A DNA stretch of 64,000 bases from Mucilaginibacter sabulilitoris (GCF_034262375.1 NZ_CP139558.1:6634001-6698000), one strand, 5' to 3'; shown: positions 16,950-25,245, counted from the stretch's first letter. The notes: generated from the letters alone by a model not told the origin. Numbers and translations: made by a program.

Positions 16950-17495
16950 TTATGATTCTCTGACAGAATTGCTTTTTTTTCCAAAATAGCTGATCAGGTA
17001 AAAGGCAACACCAAGAGAAATTATATCCTTGAAAAGAAACAATCCGAGGAAACTCATATAGCCAATTCCATTAACCGGAGTAATTGCGCCCGGTGTGGTA
17101 ATAACCATTGTACTGGTCACGAAAAACATAAGCATTGCTATGAATCCGCCTATAATACCTGCTTTCGGTTTAAAATAACCGGCAATAAGTAATACGGCTG
17201 CAGTAATTTCGGTCAGACCGATCAGATCAGACCCAACATAAGTACCGAATAATTTAAAATGCCAACTGATCAGCGGGCTATTGGAAACTAACGGAACAAT
17301 TCCTTCCGCCCCCGGATTGGTCATTTTATAAGACCCGGCCCAAAGGAGCATCACTATCATGCCGATACTGGTGATCAGGAAAGGAATATTACGGTTAGTT
17401 ATCCATTCAGCCAGGTTAATTAAGCTACTTTTGGTTGTTTTTGCAAGGTTAGCCGAAGAAATATGTTCTTGCGTCGGGTTTGATAAAGTTTTCAT
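16950..17495 (-). CDS. YkgB/DUF417 family inner-membrane protein
   Basis: 181 residues from ATG 17495 (the open frame continues upstream to 17729 but that part overlaps the AraC gene). Four transmembrane segments: about 38-57 ('IPFLITSIGMIVMLLWAG'), 88-112, 115-138 and 145-172. The motif 'LLWAGSYKMTNPGAEGI.PLVSNSPL' is the DUF417/YkgB (RclC) signature. In Escherichia coli the homologue RclC belongs to the reactive-chlorine response and is controlled by an AraC-type regulator, RclR. Here too an AraC-type gene lies directly upstream, 127 nt away, and a thiol peroxidase-like gene follows, so a role in oxidant stress is likely by context. Confidence 0.85.
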   Translation of the reverse strand: MKTLSNPTQEHISSANLAKTTKSSLINLAEWITNRNIPFLITSIGMIVMLLWAGSYKMTNPGAEGIVPLVSNSPLISWHFKLFGTYVGSDLIGLTEITAAVLLIAGYFKPKAGIIGGFIAMLMFFVTSTMVITTPGAITPVNGIGYMSFLGLFLFKDIISLGVAFYLISYFGKKSNSVRES

Positions 17496-17622
17496 TTTCT
17501 TGTTTTTGTTTTGAATAATTGACACCTCAAAGGTCTGGCGAAAACGACTGCCGGAGAAGGTCAGGATTTCCCGAATAAGGGTTCCAATTTCCCGATCTGG
17601 CCTATGTGGCTTTCTAATGCGA

Positions 17623-18474
17623 TCAATTAAGCGGTATGTACCTCTTATAATCGGTTGGTACAAAACCGGAATGCTTCTTAAAAAACTTGCTGAAATGGCC
17701 GGCATCTTCAAAACCCAGTTCGTACGCAATTTCTTTCGACGTTTTTTCCGTGTACAGCAGCAATCTTTTTGCCTCCGTCAATATCCTTTCCTGTATCACC
17801 TGTACCGGGCTTTTATGATTATACAGGGCAAAAACATTAGAAAGCGTCTTTGGCGATTTATAAAGTTTCTCAGCATAAAATTTCACCTGGTGCTGTTTCC
17901 TGAAATGATTTTCAACAAGCACACTATATTTCCTTACCAGATCCAGTTTATCGCCGGTTAGTTCCTTTTCTGCAATATACTGCTCCCTGGCCAGCCGGGT
18001 TACAATGATGATCAGGCGCTTCAGGAGTACCAGCATCATCTCTCCCTGTATAAAGTCTGCTGTTTCAAACTCGTCCCGAAAAATCTCTAATAACAGTTCG
18101 ATCTGTTTTTGGTTACGTTCAGCCAGGCTAACGAGCATTTTTTCTGATGATCCGAAGAACAGGAAACCGGCACAGCTCACTTCCTTATCATGGTCAACAA
18201 TACAGTAAAATTCCCTATCGAATTGCCAGGCCACAATAGCCGAAGGGTTTTCAAAATGGAAAGTTTCACTGGCCATCAGGCAGAGGACAGTGTTGGCTGG
18301 AAAGTTATAAAGCACACTATCGATATTTACCTGTTGTGCTTCGCCCCTATTCCAGGCAATGGTAAGCAATTTGTCTTCCCGGTCTTTACCATAAAAAATG
18401 CGGTCAAAATTATTTTCGTTATAAACCAGCCTAAACTGGGCGTTGCTCTGGCGGTGATTAAACTGTCGTATCAT
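17623..18474 (-). CDS. AraC family transcriptional regulator
   Basis: 283 residues: an N-terminal cupin-like sensor half (about 1-140), a linker helix region, and a C-terminal AraC DNA-binding domain (about 190-283) with two helix-turn-helix units; 'AYELGFEDAGHFSKFFKKHSGFVPTDYKR' contains the family signature. The N-terminal half has Cys residues (near 65, 90 and 100) that could sense redox state, but that is a guess. It lies directly upstream of the YkgB-like and AhpD-like genes on the same strand and is the likely activator of that pair. Confidence 0.9.
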   Translation of the reverse strand: MIRQFNHRQSNAQFRLVYNENNFDRIFYGKDREDKLLTIAWNRGEAQQVNIDSVLYNFPANTVLCLMASETFHFENPSAIVAWQFDREFYCIVDHDKEVSCAGFLFFGSSEKMLVSLAERNQKQIELLLEIFRDEFETADFIQGEMMLVLLKRLIIIVTRLAREQYIAEKELTGDKLDLVRKYSVLVENHFRKQHQVKFYAEKLYKSPKTLSNVFALYNHKSPVQVIQERILTEAKRLLLYTEKTSKEIAYELGFEDAGHFSKFFKKHSGFVPTDYKRYIPLN

Positions 18475-18495
18475 TGATGGTCATTTTTTATCGGA

Positions 18496-19266
18496 TTATA
18501 TGCCCTTCACTTCGCCGCCATCCATTCTTACCGCCGTACCGGTCATCCATTTGGCGGCTGGTGATATGAGGAACGCTACCAGCTCCGCAATTTCTTCCGG
18601 CTCACCATAACGTTCAATATGGGCCTCTACGAGGAATTTGGCTTTCGCCTCATCGAGGCTGATCTGGTTAGCCTCAGACCATTTTTTAAGAAAACTGATG
18701 CGCCGGTTGCTCATTACAGGGCCGGGAAGTATGCTATTTACCTGCACCCCGTCAATGATTCCCTGTTCTGCAAATGCTTTAGCCAGCGCCACAATTGCAG
18801 CGTTAATGGTTGCCACTGCGGCAAAACCGGGCTTTGGGGCTTCCGCGGAATTACCGGAGGTCAGTACAACAGATCCTTTTGAAGCTTTCAGATATGGCCA
18901 CGCTTTAATGGTTAGCCGGCGGGCGCCATGCAGTTTCATTTCCGCACCGTCATTCCATTGTTCATCGGTCATTTCAAACAGATGTATCTGAGGGACAGCA
19001 CCGGCAATATTGATAACGGCATCAATCTGTCTGAACCTTTCGATCGTTTTATCAACCACTTGCTCTGCTGCTGCGGCCCGCCGCAGATCAGCCTGAATAA
19101 TCAGTGGCTCTGCGCCAGCGGCTTTTACAGCCTCAGCCGTTATTTTCAGTTCTTCCTCCCGGCGGGCTATGAGCACTAAACCCGCAAAATCTTTCGCTAA
19201 TCTCACAGCAGTAGCTGCCCCGATACCGGCACTGGCACCAGTCACAATCGCAATTCTGTTTTTCAT
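18496..19266 (-). CDS. SDR family protein lacking the catalytic Tyr and Lys
   Basis: 256 residues of short-chain dehydrogenase/reductase fold. The NAD(P)-binding GASAGIGA (residues 10-17) and Asp60 are present, NNAG is NIAG, and Ser137 is kept. Where the YxxxK motif should be (13-18 residues after Ser137), the chain reads AAVATINAAIVAL: Val151 stands for Tyr and Asn155 for Lys. The cofactor-binding half and the C-terminal 'GTAVRMDGGEVKGI' end are normal, so the protein should fold. It may bind NAD(P)H without normal SDR catalysis, or use another mechanism. It stands 21 nt upstream of the AraC gene on the same strand, so co-transcription with that stress operon is possible. Confidence 0.88.
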   Translation of the reverse strand: MKNRIAIVTGASAGIGAATAVRLAKDFAGLVLIARREEELKITAEAVKAAGAEPLIIQADLRRAAAAEQVVDKTIERFRQIDAVINIAGAVPQIHLFEMTDEQWNDGAEMKLHGARRLTIKAWPYLKASKGSVVLTSGNSAEAPKPGFAAVATINAAIVALAKAFAEQGIIDGVQVNSILPGPVMSNRRISFLKKWSEANQISLDEAKAKFLVEAHIERYGEPEEIAELVAFLISPAAKWMTGTAVRMDGGEVKGI

Positions 19267-19300
19267 AATTGATTTGGTTTTAATTATATTTTATTGATCA

Positions 19301-19954
19301 TCACATTTCTCTGTTTTTCATTATCCGGGGTTCTGAACTTTTGGTACCGGATACTTTTATTTCTGGTCTCAGATAAAGCAGTAGGCAACAGCAAACCACC
19401 GCAAACCCCAGGAGCGGAAACCAGAAAGCCAATATCATGGCGGCTAAAAACGCTGATAACGTAAGAAATGACCGCACATTAAATAGCCTCATTACCCTAT
19501 CCGGAACGGCTGGATTTTCTTCGTTACAAAGCGTTTCCCAAACCAACACCAGGTAGGTGGCGTTCACCAGGAAAAATACAAACGCATACATGGCCACCGG
19601 TACCGGTGCTAATTCGCTTTCGGCCATCCAATCGGTTAGAAAGGGAATCAGGGACACAGAGAACAAGTGCCCGAAGTTGGCCCATATCAGACGAGGTGTT
19701 GCCTCCGAGGCGTACTTCAATAAATAATGATGGTTCACCCATACAATAGCAATAAATAAGTAGCTTGCTCCATAGCTGATCCAGGTGGGCCACAGCCGAA
19801 ACAAGGCATGAAAAGTAACGCCTTCTGGTTTTTTTAACTCCAATACCATGATAGTAATGATGATTGCAAACACCCCATCAGAGAATGCGTACACGCGGTC
19901 TGGCGACGCGCCGTTCATCATCATTGGTTTCATTTTTTTGTTTTCGCGTAACAT
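19301..19954 (-). CDS. TMEM175/DUF1211 family membrane protein (putative K+ channel)
   Basis: About 210-217 residues with six hydrophobic segments. The family signature RxxxFSDGVFAIxxTxxxLEL is present near residues 20-45 (RVYAFSDGVFAIIITIMVLEL), and the second conserved feature 'WVNHHYLLKYA' follows. Bacterial TMEM175 proteins form K+-permeable channels without the classical selectivity filter. The start is uncertain between three nearby Met residues (MLRENKK, MKPMM, MMNG). It is 34 nt upstream of the SDR gene on the same strand. Function in this operon is not clear. Confidence 0.85.
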   Translation of the reverse strand: MLRENKKMKPMMMNGASPDRVYAFSDGVFAIIITIMVLELKKPEGVTFHALFRLWPTWISYGASYLFIAIVWVNHHYLLKYASEATPRLIWANFGHLFSVSLIPFLTDWMAESELAPVPVAMYAFVFFLVNATYLVLVWETLCNEENPAVPDRVMRLFNVRSFLTLSAFLAAMILAFWFPLLGFAVVCCCLLLYLRPEIKVSGTKSSEPRIMKNREM

Positions 19955-20028
19955 ATCATAATCTCCTTTTCTTAATATAAGCAGCTGATATGAACAACTG
20001 CCTTATTCGTAGGAATCTAAATGCTGGC

Positions 20029-20898
20029 TTATTCAGGCAGTGTTTCCAGGAACTTAAGTATCTCCTCGCCGATCTCATTGACATGGGTTTCCAACGCGAA
20101 GTGTCCTGTATCAAAAAACTTCACAATGGCATTTGGAAGATCGCGTTTAAAGGCTTCGGCACCTGGCGGCAGGAAAAAAGGATCCTTATCGCCCCAGACA
20201 GCTAAAAAAGGCACCTGGCTTTCTCTGAAATATTGGTGAAATGCTGGGTACATCGCCACGTTGCTGGCATAATCTTTAAACAGGTCAAGCTGTGATTCTT
20301 CGTTTTCTTCACGATCAAGAAAAAACTGGTCTAATGAATACGACTCGGGTGCCACCAGGCTTTTATCGCTTACGCCGGTAAAGTATTGCCATTGGGTAGT
20401 AGCGGCGGTTGACATTGACCTTAAATTATTGCGATTTTCTTCGCTTGGATCTGCCCAATACTTCTGGATCGGGTTCCAGCCATCGCTTAGACCTTCTTCA
20501 TAGGCATTGCCGTTTTGTGAAATGATACCGGTAATTTTTTCTGGGTTGGCTACCGCCAGCCTGTAGCCCACCGGCGCGCCGTAATCAAATACCTGGATGG
20601 CAAAACGTTTTAAGCCCAATTGATCTACAAAGCCCTGAACATATTTGGTGAGGTTATCAAAGGTGTAATGGAAAGATTTGTAATGTGGCGCGTCAGAATA
20701 TCCGAAGCCGATCAGATCCGGCGCGATCACATGGTATTTTTCGCCCAATATCGGGATCAGGTTCCGGTACATGTGCGATGACGTTGGATAACCATGTAAT
20801 AAAAGTACTACAGGTGCATCCTTGGGCCCTGCTTCACGATAAAATACGTTCAGGTCATCGACCTTTGTTTTCAGATATTTAACGATTGGTGTTTTCAT
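20029..20898 (-). CDS. Alpha/beta hydrolase (haloalkane dehalogenase / epoxide hydrolase-like), catalytically intact
   Basis: 289 residues. HGYP oxyanion motif at His35, nucleophile Asp105 in VFDYGAP, acid Asp239 in WGDKDPFF and base His266 in TGHFALE: a complete Asp-Asp-His triad. An Asp nucleophile is characteristic of haloalkane dehalogenases, fluoroacetate dehalogenases and epoxide hydrolases, so the enzyme probably attacks a carbon-halogen or epoxide bond through an ester intermediate. The substrate is not readable from sequence. No signal peptide; cytoplasmic. The next gene upstream (20983-21843) is a clear paralogue with a shared 'NGNAYEEGL' cap motif. The two lie on the same strand and are separated by 84 nt. 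Confidence 0.88.
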   Translation of the reverse strand: MKTPIVKYLKTKVDDLNVFYREAGPKDAPVVLLLHGYPTSSHMYRNLIPILGEKYHVIAPDLIGFGYSDAPHYKSFHYTFDNLTKYVQGFVDQLGLKRFAIQVFDYGAPVGYRLAVANPEKITGIISQNGNAYEEGLSDGWNPIQKYWADPSEENRNNLRSMSTAATTQWQYFTGVSDKSLVAPESYSLDQFFLDREENEESQLDLFKDYASNVAMYPAFHQYFRESQVPFLAVWGDKDPFFLPPGAEAFKRDLPNAIVKFFDTGHFALETHVNEIGEEILKFLETLPE

Positions 20899-20982
20899 GA
20901 TATTGATTATTTGTATTGATTTTTATGTTATTTCTATATAAACCGAACGGGCTTATTATTAGTCGAAAAAGTGACGATTGCC

Positions 20983-21843
20983 TTACAGCATCAGAAATGT
21001 TTTTATTCTTTGGGCGATATCATCATGATATTCCCCCAGCGCCAGGTGGCTGGTGTCGTAAACATGTAGCTCCGCGCTTGGTACATTACGTTTAATTGCC
21101 TCAGCGGCCGATAGCGGGAAAAACACATCATTCTTTCCCCATACTAAAAGTATCCGTGGCTGTGCTTCTTTCAGGAAACGTTGCCAGTTCGGGTACTCCG
21201 CGATGTTGGTACGATAATCATAAAGCAGATCCAACTGAATCTCCTGCTGACCGGGGCGGCTTAAATAATACAGGGAGTTCAGGTAACCGTCCGGGTTGAT
21301 CCGGGTCACATCTTTGGCGCCATTCAGGAAGAATTGTTTAATGCCATCCAATGCTAACAGCGGCTTTACCAGTTTCTCGGTTTCTTCATTCCGGCTTTCC
21401 AGGTAGGGCGCAGCAGCAATCATTGCCGGGCCTAATCCTTCTTCATAGGCATTAGAGTTTTGAAGAATATAGTTATTAAATAATGTAGGCCTTCTTAATG
21501 CGATCCGGAACGTTATGGGGCCACCATAACCTAATGCATAAACACTTGGGTAGGTAAGGCCAAGTTTATCGATAAATTTTTCAATAATTACCGAGATATT
21601 ATGGAAAGTGTATTCAAAAGTATTTTGGTCGGGTATATCGCTGTTACCAAAACCCGGGAAATCCGGCGCTACCAAATAAAATTTGTCTTTCAGATCGTGG
21701 ATCAATTCCTGGAACGCACCGGATGCGTTAGGGACACCGTTTAGTAAAACGATCTGCGGCTTGGTTTTATCACCAGCTTCTCTGTAGAAAATGTTGATCC
21801 CATCAACATTTACAGTCTTATAAAAGATACCTTGTTTATTCAT
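20983..21843 (-). CDS. Alpha/beta hydrolase paralogue lacking the nucleophile
   Basis: 286 residues, collinear with the next gene downstream: IFYREAG, the cap motif QNSNAYEEGLG, acid Asp in WGKNDVFF and base His in TSHLALGE all align. But the nucleophile Asp105 of the neighbour is Gly here (ALGYGGP against VFDYGAP), and the oxyanion HG at residue 35 is NG. So the classical hydrolase cycle cannot run; the protein is probably a binding protein or has another mechanism. It is preceded by a perfect palindrome (21886-21905), the likely operator of the adjacent TetR-type regulators, and probably heads a transcript that includes the intact hydrolase. Confidence 0.85.
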   Translation of the reverse strand: MNKQGIFYKTVNVDGINIFYREAGDKTKPQIVLLNGVPNASGAFQELIHDLKDKFYLVAPDFPGFGNSDIPDQNTFEYTFHNISVIIEKFIDKLGLTYPSVYALGYGGPITFRIALRRPTLFNNYILQNSNAYEEGLGPAMIAAAPYLESRNEETEKLVKPLLALDGIKQFFLNGAKDVTRINPDGYLNSLYYLSRPGQQEIQLDLLYDYRTNIAEYPNWQRFLKEAQPRILLVWGKNDVFFPLSAAEAIKRNVPSAELHVYDTSHLALGEYHDDIAQRIKTFLML

Positions 21844-21885
21844 TGTTTGTTTATATTATTATTACCTCAAAGCATTTTTTATATT

Positions 21886-21905
21886 AAAACAGACAAGTCT
21901 GTTTT
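21886..21905. promoter_or_regulatory. TetR-type operator 1
   Basis: AAAACAGACAAGTCTGTTTT: 9-bp perfect inverted arms around an AA centre, 43 nt upstream of the start of the paralogous hydrolase gene. Same core ACAGACnnGTCTGT as two other sites in front of the TetR genes. Confidence 0.8.
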
Positions 21906-21922
21906 ATAAAGGATAAAAAAAG

Positions 21923-22462
21923 TTAAATTATTTTTTCTGCAACTTTGCGTGCTGATATCACTGGCCACGGATCGTCATGTACCTTATTACTAATCAGCGC
22001 TCCTTCAAATAAGATATAAATCTCATCCGCAAGAAGCTCTTTATCTATTGGCTTTAATATTTCCCAGAATAACTCACGCACACTATCCTTCTGTTTTTCA
22101 ACCTGCTCCCGGACACGTATCGCACTCTGGGGCATTTCATAAACCATATTCAAAAAATGGCACCCGTAAAAATCATTATTGAGCATTATAGTTTTCAGAT
22201 AGTCAAATACGGCGAGTATTTTATCCTTCGGTGTGTGATAGCCGTCAGCTGCCTGTTTCAATAAGCCAAGCGTTTCTGTACCAGTCTCTTCCAGGTACGC
22301 TATGAGCAGATCCTCTTTTGAACGAAAGTTATGGTAAAGGGACGATTTTGCAACTCCAGCTTCTTCAACGATCTGGTTAATTCCCGTATTACTGTAACCA
22401 TTTTGATAAAATAACCGCGCCGCTGTTCGCATAATAGATTCTCTTACTGGTTTTGTTCTCAT
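21923..22462 (-). CDS. TetR/AcrR family transcriptional regulator A
   Basis: 179 residues. The N-terminal 60 residues are a TetR helix-turn-helix ('RTAARLFYQNGYSNTGINQIVEEAGVAKSSLYHNF'); the remainder is an all-helical ligand-binding domain, with a Cys at 'FYGCHFLNM'. The C-terminal domain resembles the LmrA/YxaF-like group. It is a close paralogue of regulator B (22581-23132), sharing the sequence 'GCxFLN' and 'FEGALISNKVH'. A 16-bp-arm palindrome lies directly in front of its start (22481-22514), so it is probably autorepressed. Neighbour genes suggest control of the two alpha/beta hydrolases in response to a small hydrophobic or electrophilic compound. Confidence 0.9.
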   Translation of the reverse strand: MRTKPVRESIMRTAARLFYQNGYSNTGINQIVEEAGVAKSSLYHNFRSKEDLLIAYLEETGTETLGLLKQAADGYHTPKDKILAVFDYLKTIMLNNDFYGCHFLNMVYEMPQSAIRVREQVEKQKDSVRELFWEILKPIDKELLADEIYILFEGALISNKVHDDPWPVISARKVAEKII

Positions 22463-22480
22463 GAGTCAAAGTTAAATAAA

Positions 22481-22514
22481 ATAAATAAAAACAGACAAGT
22501 CTGTTTTTATTTAT
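22481..22514. promoter_or_regulatory. TetR-type operator 2
   Basis: Perfect inverted repeat with 16-bp arms (22481-22496 and 22499-22514) around an AA centre; core ACAGACAAGTCTGT at 22491-22504. It lies 18 nt upstream of TetR regulator A. Confidence 0.85.
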
Positions 22515-22580
22515 TTTAAAGCTTATTATCTTTTTTATCATTTTATTGAATAAGCTATTGATTGTCAGTTAGATTATTTT

Positions 22581-23132
22581 TTATCCAAGAAGTTTTTCGG
22601 CAATTTTCCGGGCACTATTTACGGGCCATACTTCGTTATGCACCTTATTTGCGATCAGAGCACCATCAAACAAGGTATAAATTTGGTCCGCCATATCTGC
22701 TTTTCCAATTGGTTCCAGGATTTCGGAAAATAGCCGGCGTACACCATTTTTTTGTTTTTTGATCTGCGCTATTACACGCTCATCTTCTTTAGGTATTTCT
22801 GAGATAATATTAAGGAAATTACATCCATAATACTCTTTTTCCTGTACCAGTTCAACCAGATAATCAAACACTCCTAACACTCTTTCTTTAGGGTCTGTAA
22901 ATTTGTAGGCAGCGTTTTTCAAGGCTTCATCCGTGGCGGCTCCCGAACTTTCCAGATAAGCCATCAGTATATCTTCCTTTGAGCGAAAGCTTGTATATAA
23001 TGAAGACTTAACTACCCCGGATTCTTCGATGATCTGATTAATTCCGGTATTACCATACCCTTGCTTGTAAAACAACCGGGACGCAGTATCGACAATAGCC
23101 TGCCTGACTGCATTCTTTCTCTCTTTACGCAT
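22581..23132 (-). CDS. TetR/AcrR family transcriptional regulator B
   Basis: About 183 residues from ATG 23132 (MRKERKNAV); the frame is open to 23156 with a less likely start that would run close to the operator. N-terminal TetR DNA-binding helix-turn-helix ('TASRLFYKQGYGNTGINQIIEESGVVKSSLY'), then a helical ligand domain with 'YYGCNFLN' and 'LFDGALIANKVHNEVWPVNSARKIAEKLL'. Paralogue of regulator A. The operator core ACAGACCTGTCTGT at 23162-23175 is 28 nt upstream of the start, so this gene too is probably autoregulated, and the two regulators may bind each other's sites. Confidence 0.9.
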   Translation of the reverse strand: MRKERKNAVRQAIVDTASRLFYKQGYGNTGINQIIEESGVVKSSLYTSFRSKEDILMAYLESSGAATDEALKNAAYKFTDPKERVLGVFDYLVELVQEKEYYGCNFLNIISEIPKEDERVIAQIKKQKNGVRRLFSEILEPIGKADMADQIYTLFDGALIANKVHNEVWPVNSARKIAEKLLG

Positions 23133-23159
23133 ATACAAAGATAATAATAAAAACAAATC

Positions 23160-23177
23160 AAACAGACCTGTCTGTTT
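23160..23177. promoter_or_regulatory. TetR-type operator 3
   Basis: AAACAGACCTGTCTGTTT: 8-bp perfect arms around CT. Third copy of the ACAGACnnGTCTGT core, upstream of TetR regulator B. Confidence 0.8.
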
Positions 23178-23320
23178 TAATTTTTAATTTGAAGGTATTT
23201 TAATACTTATCCGTTTCCATCACAATTGACGTCTTAACAATTTTATAACGTATAATTTATTGTGAAAAATTAATATTGATTTAAGTTTACTACTAATTGT
23301 TATTTCGCTAAAAAAATTGT

Positions 23321-24964
23321 TTGAGAAACTCAGGTATCCGGTTTTATTGTATTTCTCTTTTAAGACGTATTTGCTTCATATTTCTTTTTATTTGTGCTTT
23401 TTTCACTTGCTTTTGCAAACAGTTTCAGCATGGACAATTACTGAATAAGCCAGATAACTTAATTTTAAAAAATCCAGATTCTGCACTCTTTTCTATCCAG
23501 GAACTGAGCAAGAAATATGCTTTAACAGGAGATAACCACGCACTGGCCATAAGCTATCAGCAAATGGGCAAAATCTTATACGCGCAAGGCGCCTATCCTC
23601 AAGCCTTAAATTTTTATTATAAAGCCGATAAGCTATTCAGGAAATTAAACGATCGATTATTTCTTGCCCAAAATCTCAACAATATCGGCCAAACTTATAA
23701 TTCTGTCCGTCTAAAGGAACCGCCCCTGCCTGTTTTTGATGAGGCTTTGCATATTTTTAAGGAGTTAAATAACACGAGCGGTATCGCACAAACTTATCAT
23801 CTGGTCGGTCAGTTCTATGAAAAACGACATGCTTATGATACCGCCCTGCTTTACCAGCAGCGGGCCCTTAATACCTACCAAAAAATTGCCGATAGTAATG
23901 GGATCGCCGCGGTTTATGCTAATATGGGTGCTGCCTATGAACATAAACGCTTGTATTACAAAGCTTTTCATTATCTGAACAGTGCATTGATACTCAATAA
24001 AATGACCGGAAATATCTCTGCTGAGGTAGGCATATTAAACAATATTGGAGACACCTATCGAAAAACCGGAAAATTAAAAGAAGCCTTAGCTACAACTATG
24101 CAGGCCAAACAAATGGCCGTTCGCTCAAAGAACAAGCGGCAGCAATTCAGTACCAGCGATGACCTGGCAGAAACTTACAAACTGATGGGCAATACGGACA
24201 GCGCTTACTTTTACAGCCAGGCCGCCAATGAGCTTTATCACCAGGTCTTTCAGGAAGAAAGCGGGCGGCAAATCAACTTGTTGCACACGCTTTATGAAGT
24301 GGAACGTAAAGACAGCGAGATCAATCGCTTAAAACTGGACAAGCAGCTTACGCTGATCACAACAGGTGCAATTGTAGTAATTCTCCTGTTACTGATCATG
24401 CTTGGATATACTATCAACAGCCGCCAGCGGTTGAAAGCCCGGAACGATAAGACGATTTTCGAAACGCAAAGAAATTATATGGAAGTCGAGCTAAAAAACA
24501 GGCAGTTACAGGAAGAAAAGCTGAATGAAGAACTGAATGTAAAGAGTAAAGAACTGACCAGCCATACGCTGCATATCATCCAGAAAAACCAATTGCTGGA
24601 AGAACTTAAGCGTAACCTCACGGCCATTATCAGGAACGATAAACGGGATCAGCGAAAAGAGCTGAAGCAAGTAGTAACGCAAATCAACGTTAACCACAAC
24701 CAGGATAAAAACTGGAATGACTTCAGGGTTGTTTTTGAAAATGTACACACCTCGTTTTTTACAAACCTTAAAAAGCATGCGGAAAACCTAACACCGGCCG
24801 ACTTGCGTTTGCTAGCCCTGCTCAAGATGAATCTTGACTCTGCTGATATTGCTACCATGATCGGCATCTCACAGGATAGCTTGCGGACATCCAAATACCG
24901 GCTGCGTCAGAAATTACAAATACCCGAAGGCGAACAACTGCATAGTTTTATCCAGCAGTTTTGA
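23321..24964 (+). CDS. TPR sensor protein with transmembrane helix and LuxR-like C-terminal helix-turn-helix
   Basis: 547 residues. Start TTG at 23321 is chosen because no ATG precedes the hydrophobic N-terminal segment (about 8-30). Residues about 55-330 are six to seven tetratricopeptide repeats ('AISYQQMGKILYAQGAYPQALNFYYKA' style units), followed by a transmembrane helix (near 347-367), a long coiled coil (about 375-445) and a C-terminal helix-turn-helix (about 490-545, 'ADLRLLALLKMNLDSADIATMIGIS'). This is a common Bacteroidota one-component regulator: periplasmic TPRs and a cytoplasmic DNA-binding end. It stands upstream of, and in line with, the TonB receptor gene 281 nt away, and could control it. 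Confidence 0.85.
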   Translation: MRNSGIRFYCISLLRRICFIFLFICAFFTCFCKQFQHGQLLNKPDNLILKNPDSALFSIQELSKKYALTGDNHALAISYQQMGKILYAQGAYPQALNFYYKADKLFRKLNDRLFLAQNLNNIGQTYNSVRLKEPPLPVFDEALHIFKELNNTSGIAQTYHLVGQFYEKRHAYDTALLYQQRALNTYQKIADSNGIAAVYANMGAAYEHKRLYYKAFHYLNSALILNKMTGNISAEVGILNNIGDTYRKTGKLKEALATTMQAKQMAVRSKNKRQQFSTSDDLAETYKLMGNTDSAYFYSQAANELYHQVFQEESGRQINLLHTLYEVERKDSEINRLKLDKQLTLITTGAIVVILLLLIMLGYTINSRQRLKARNDKTIFETQRNYMEVELKNRQLQEEKLNEELNVKSKELTSHTLHIIQKNQLLEELKRNLTAIIRNDKRDQRKELKQVVTQINVNHNQDKNWNDFRVVFENVHTSFFTNLKKHAENLTPADLRLLALLKMNLDSADIATMIGISQDSLRTSKYRLRQKLQIPEGEQLHSFIQQF

Positions 24965-25087
24965 GTCGTTATTGACGCTCCTCAATTTAATAATAGCTGC
25001 TTAACTTAAATTTAATGGCTAAATATTTCATGACAAGTATTTAATAAACAGTTGTTTATGGATTTTAAAAGCCAATTGTAGCTATTT

Positions 25088-25160
25088 GGTAACAGTTGTT
25101 CCTGTCACGGTAGCTGTTTCGTAACACCCACTGTTTTGACAACAGGATTTTCCTGTCAAC
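25088..25160. promoter_or_regulatory. Two dyad elements upstream of the TonB receptor operon
   Basis: Two imperfect dyads about 50 bp apart: GGTAACAGttgttcCTGTCACGG (25088-25110) and TTGACAACAGGA-TTT-TCCTGTCAA (25137-25159). Both contain ACAG...CCTGTCA. They sit 86-158 nt before the receptor ATG and could be operators. Confidence 0.4.
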
Positions 25161-25245
25161 CTTTGGGCCGTTATCCGGAAAACTTAACAAAGCGCTTTGA
25201 ATTCTAACCTGTATCGCAACATCACTATCAAATCCAGTATCAAAC

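Noticed and set aside
17496..17729. N-terminal extension of the YkgB-like protein
   Set aside because: It overlaps the end of the AraC gene in another frame, is rich in Arg and does not fit the family start; ATG 17495 is better.
25102..25120. Enterobacterial-type PHO box (CTGTCAC...CTGTTTC)
   Set aside because: The repeat spacing is 12 rather than 11 and the Bacteroidota PhoB site is not known to follow this consensus; recorded only as dyads.
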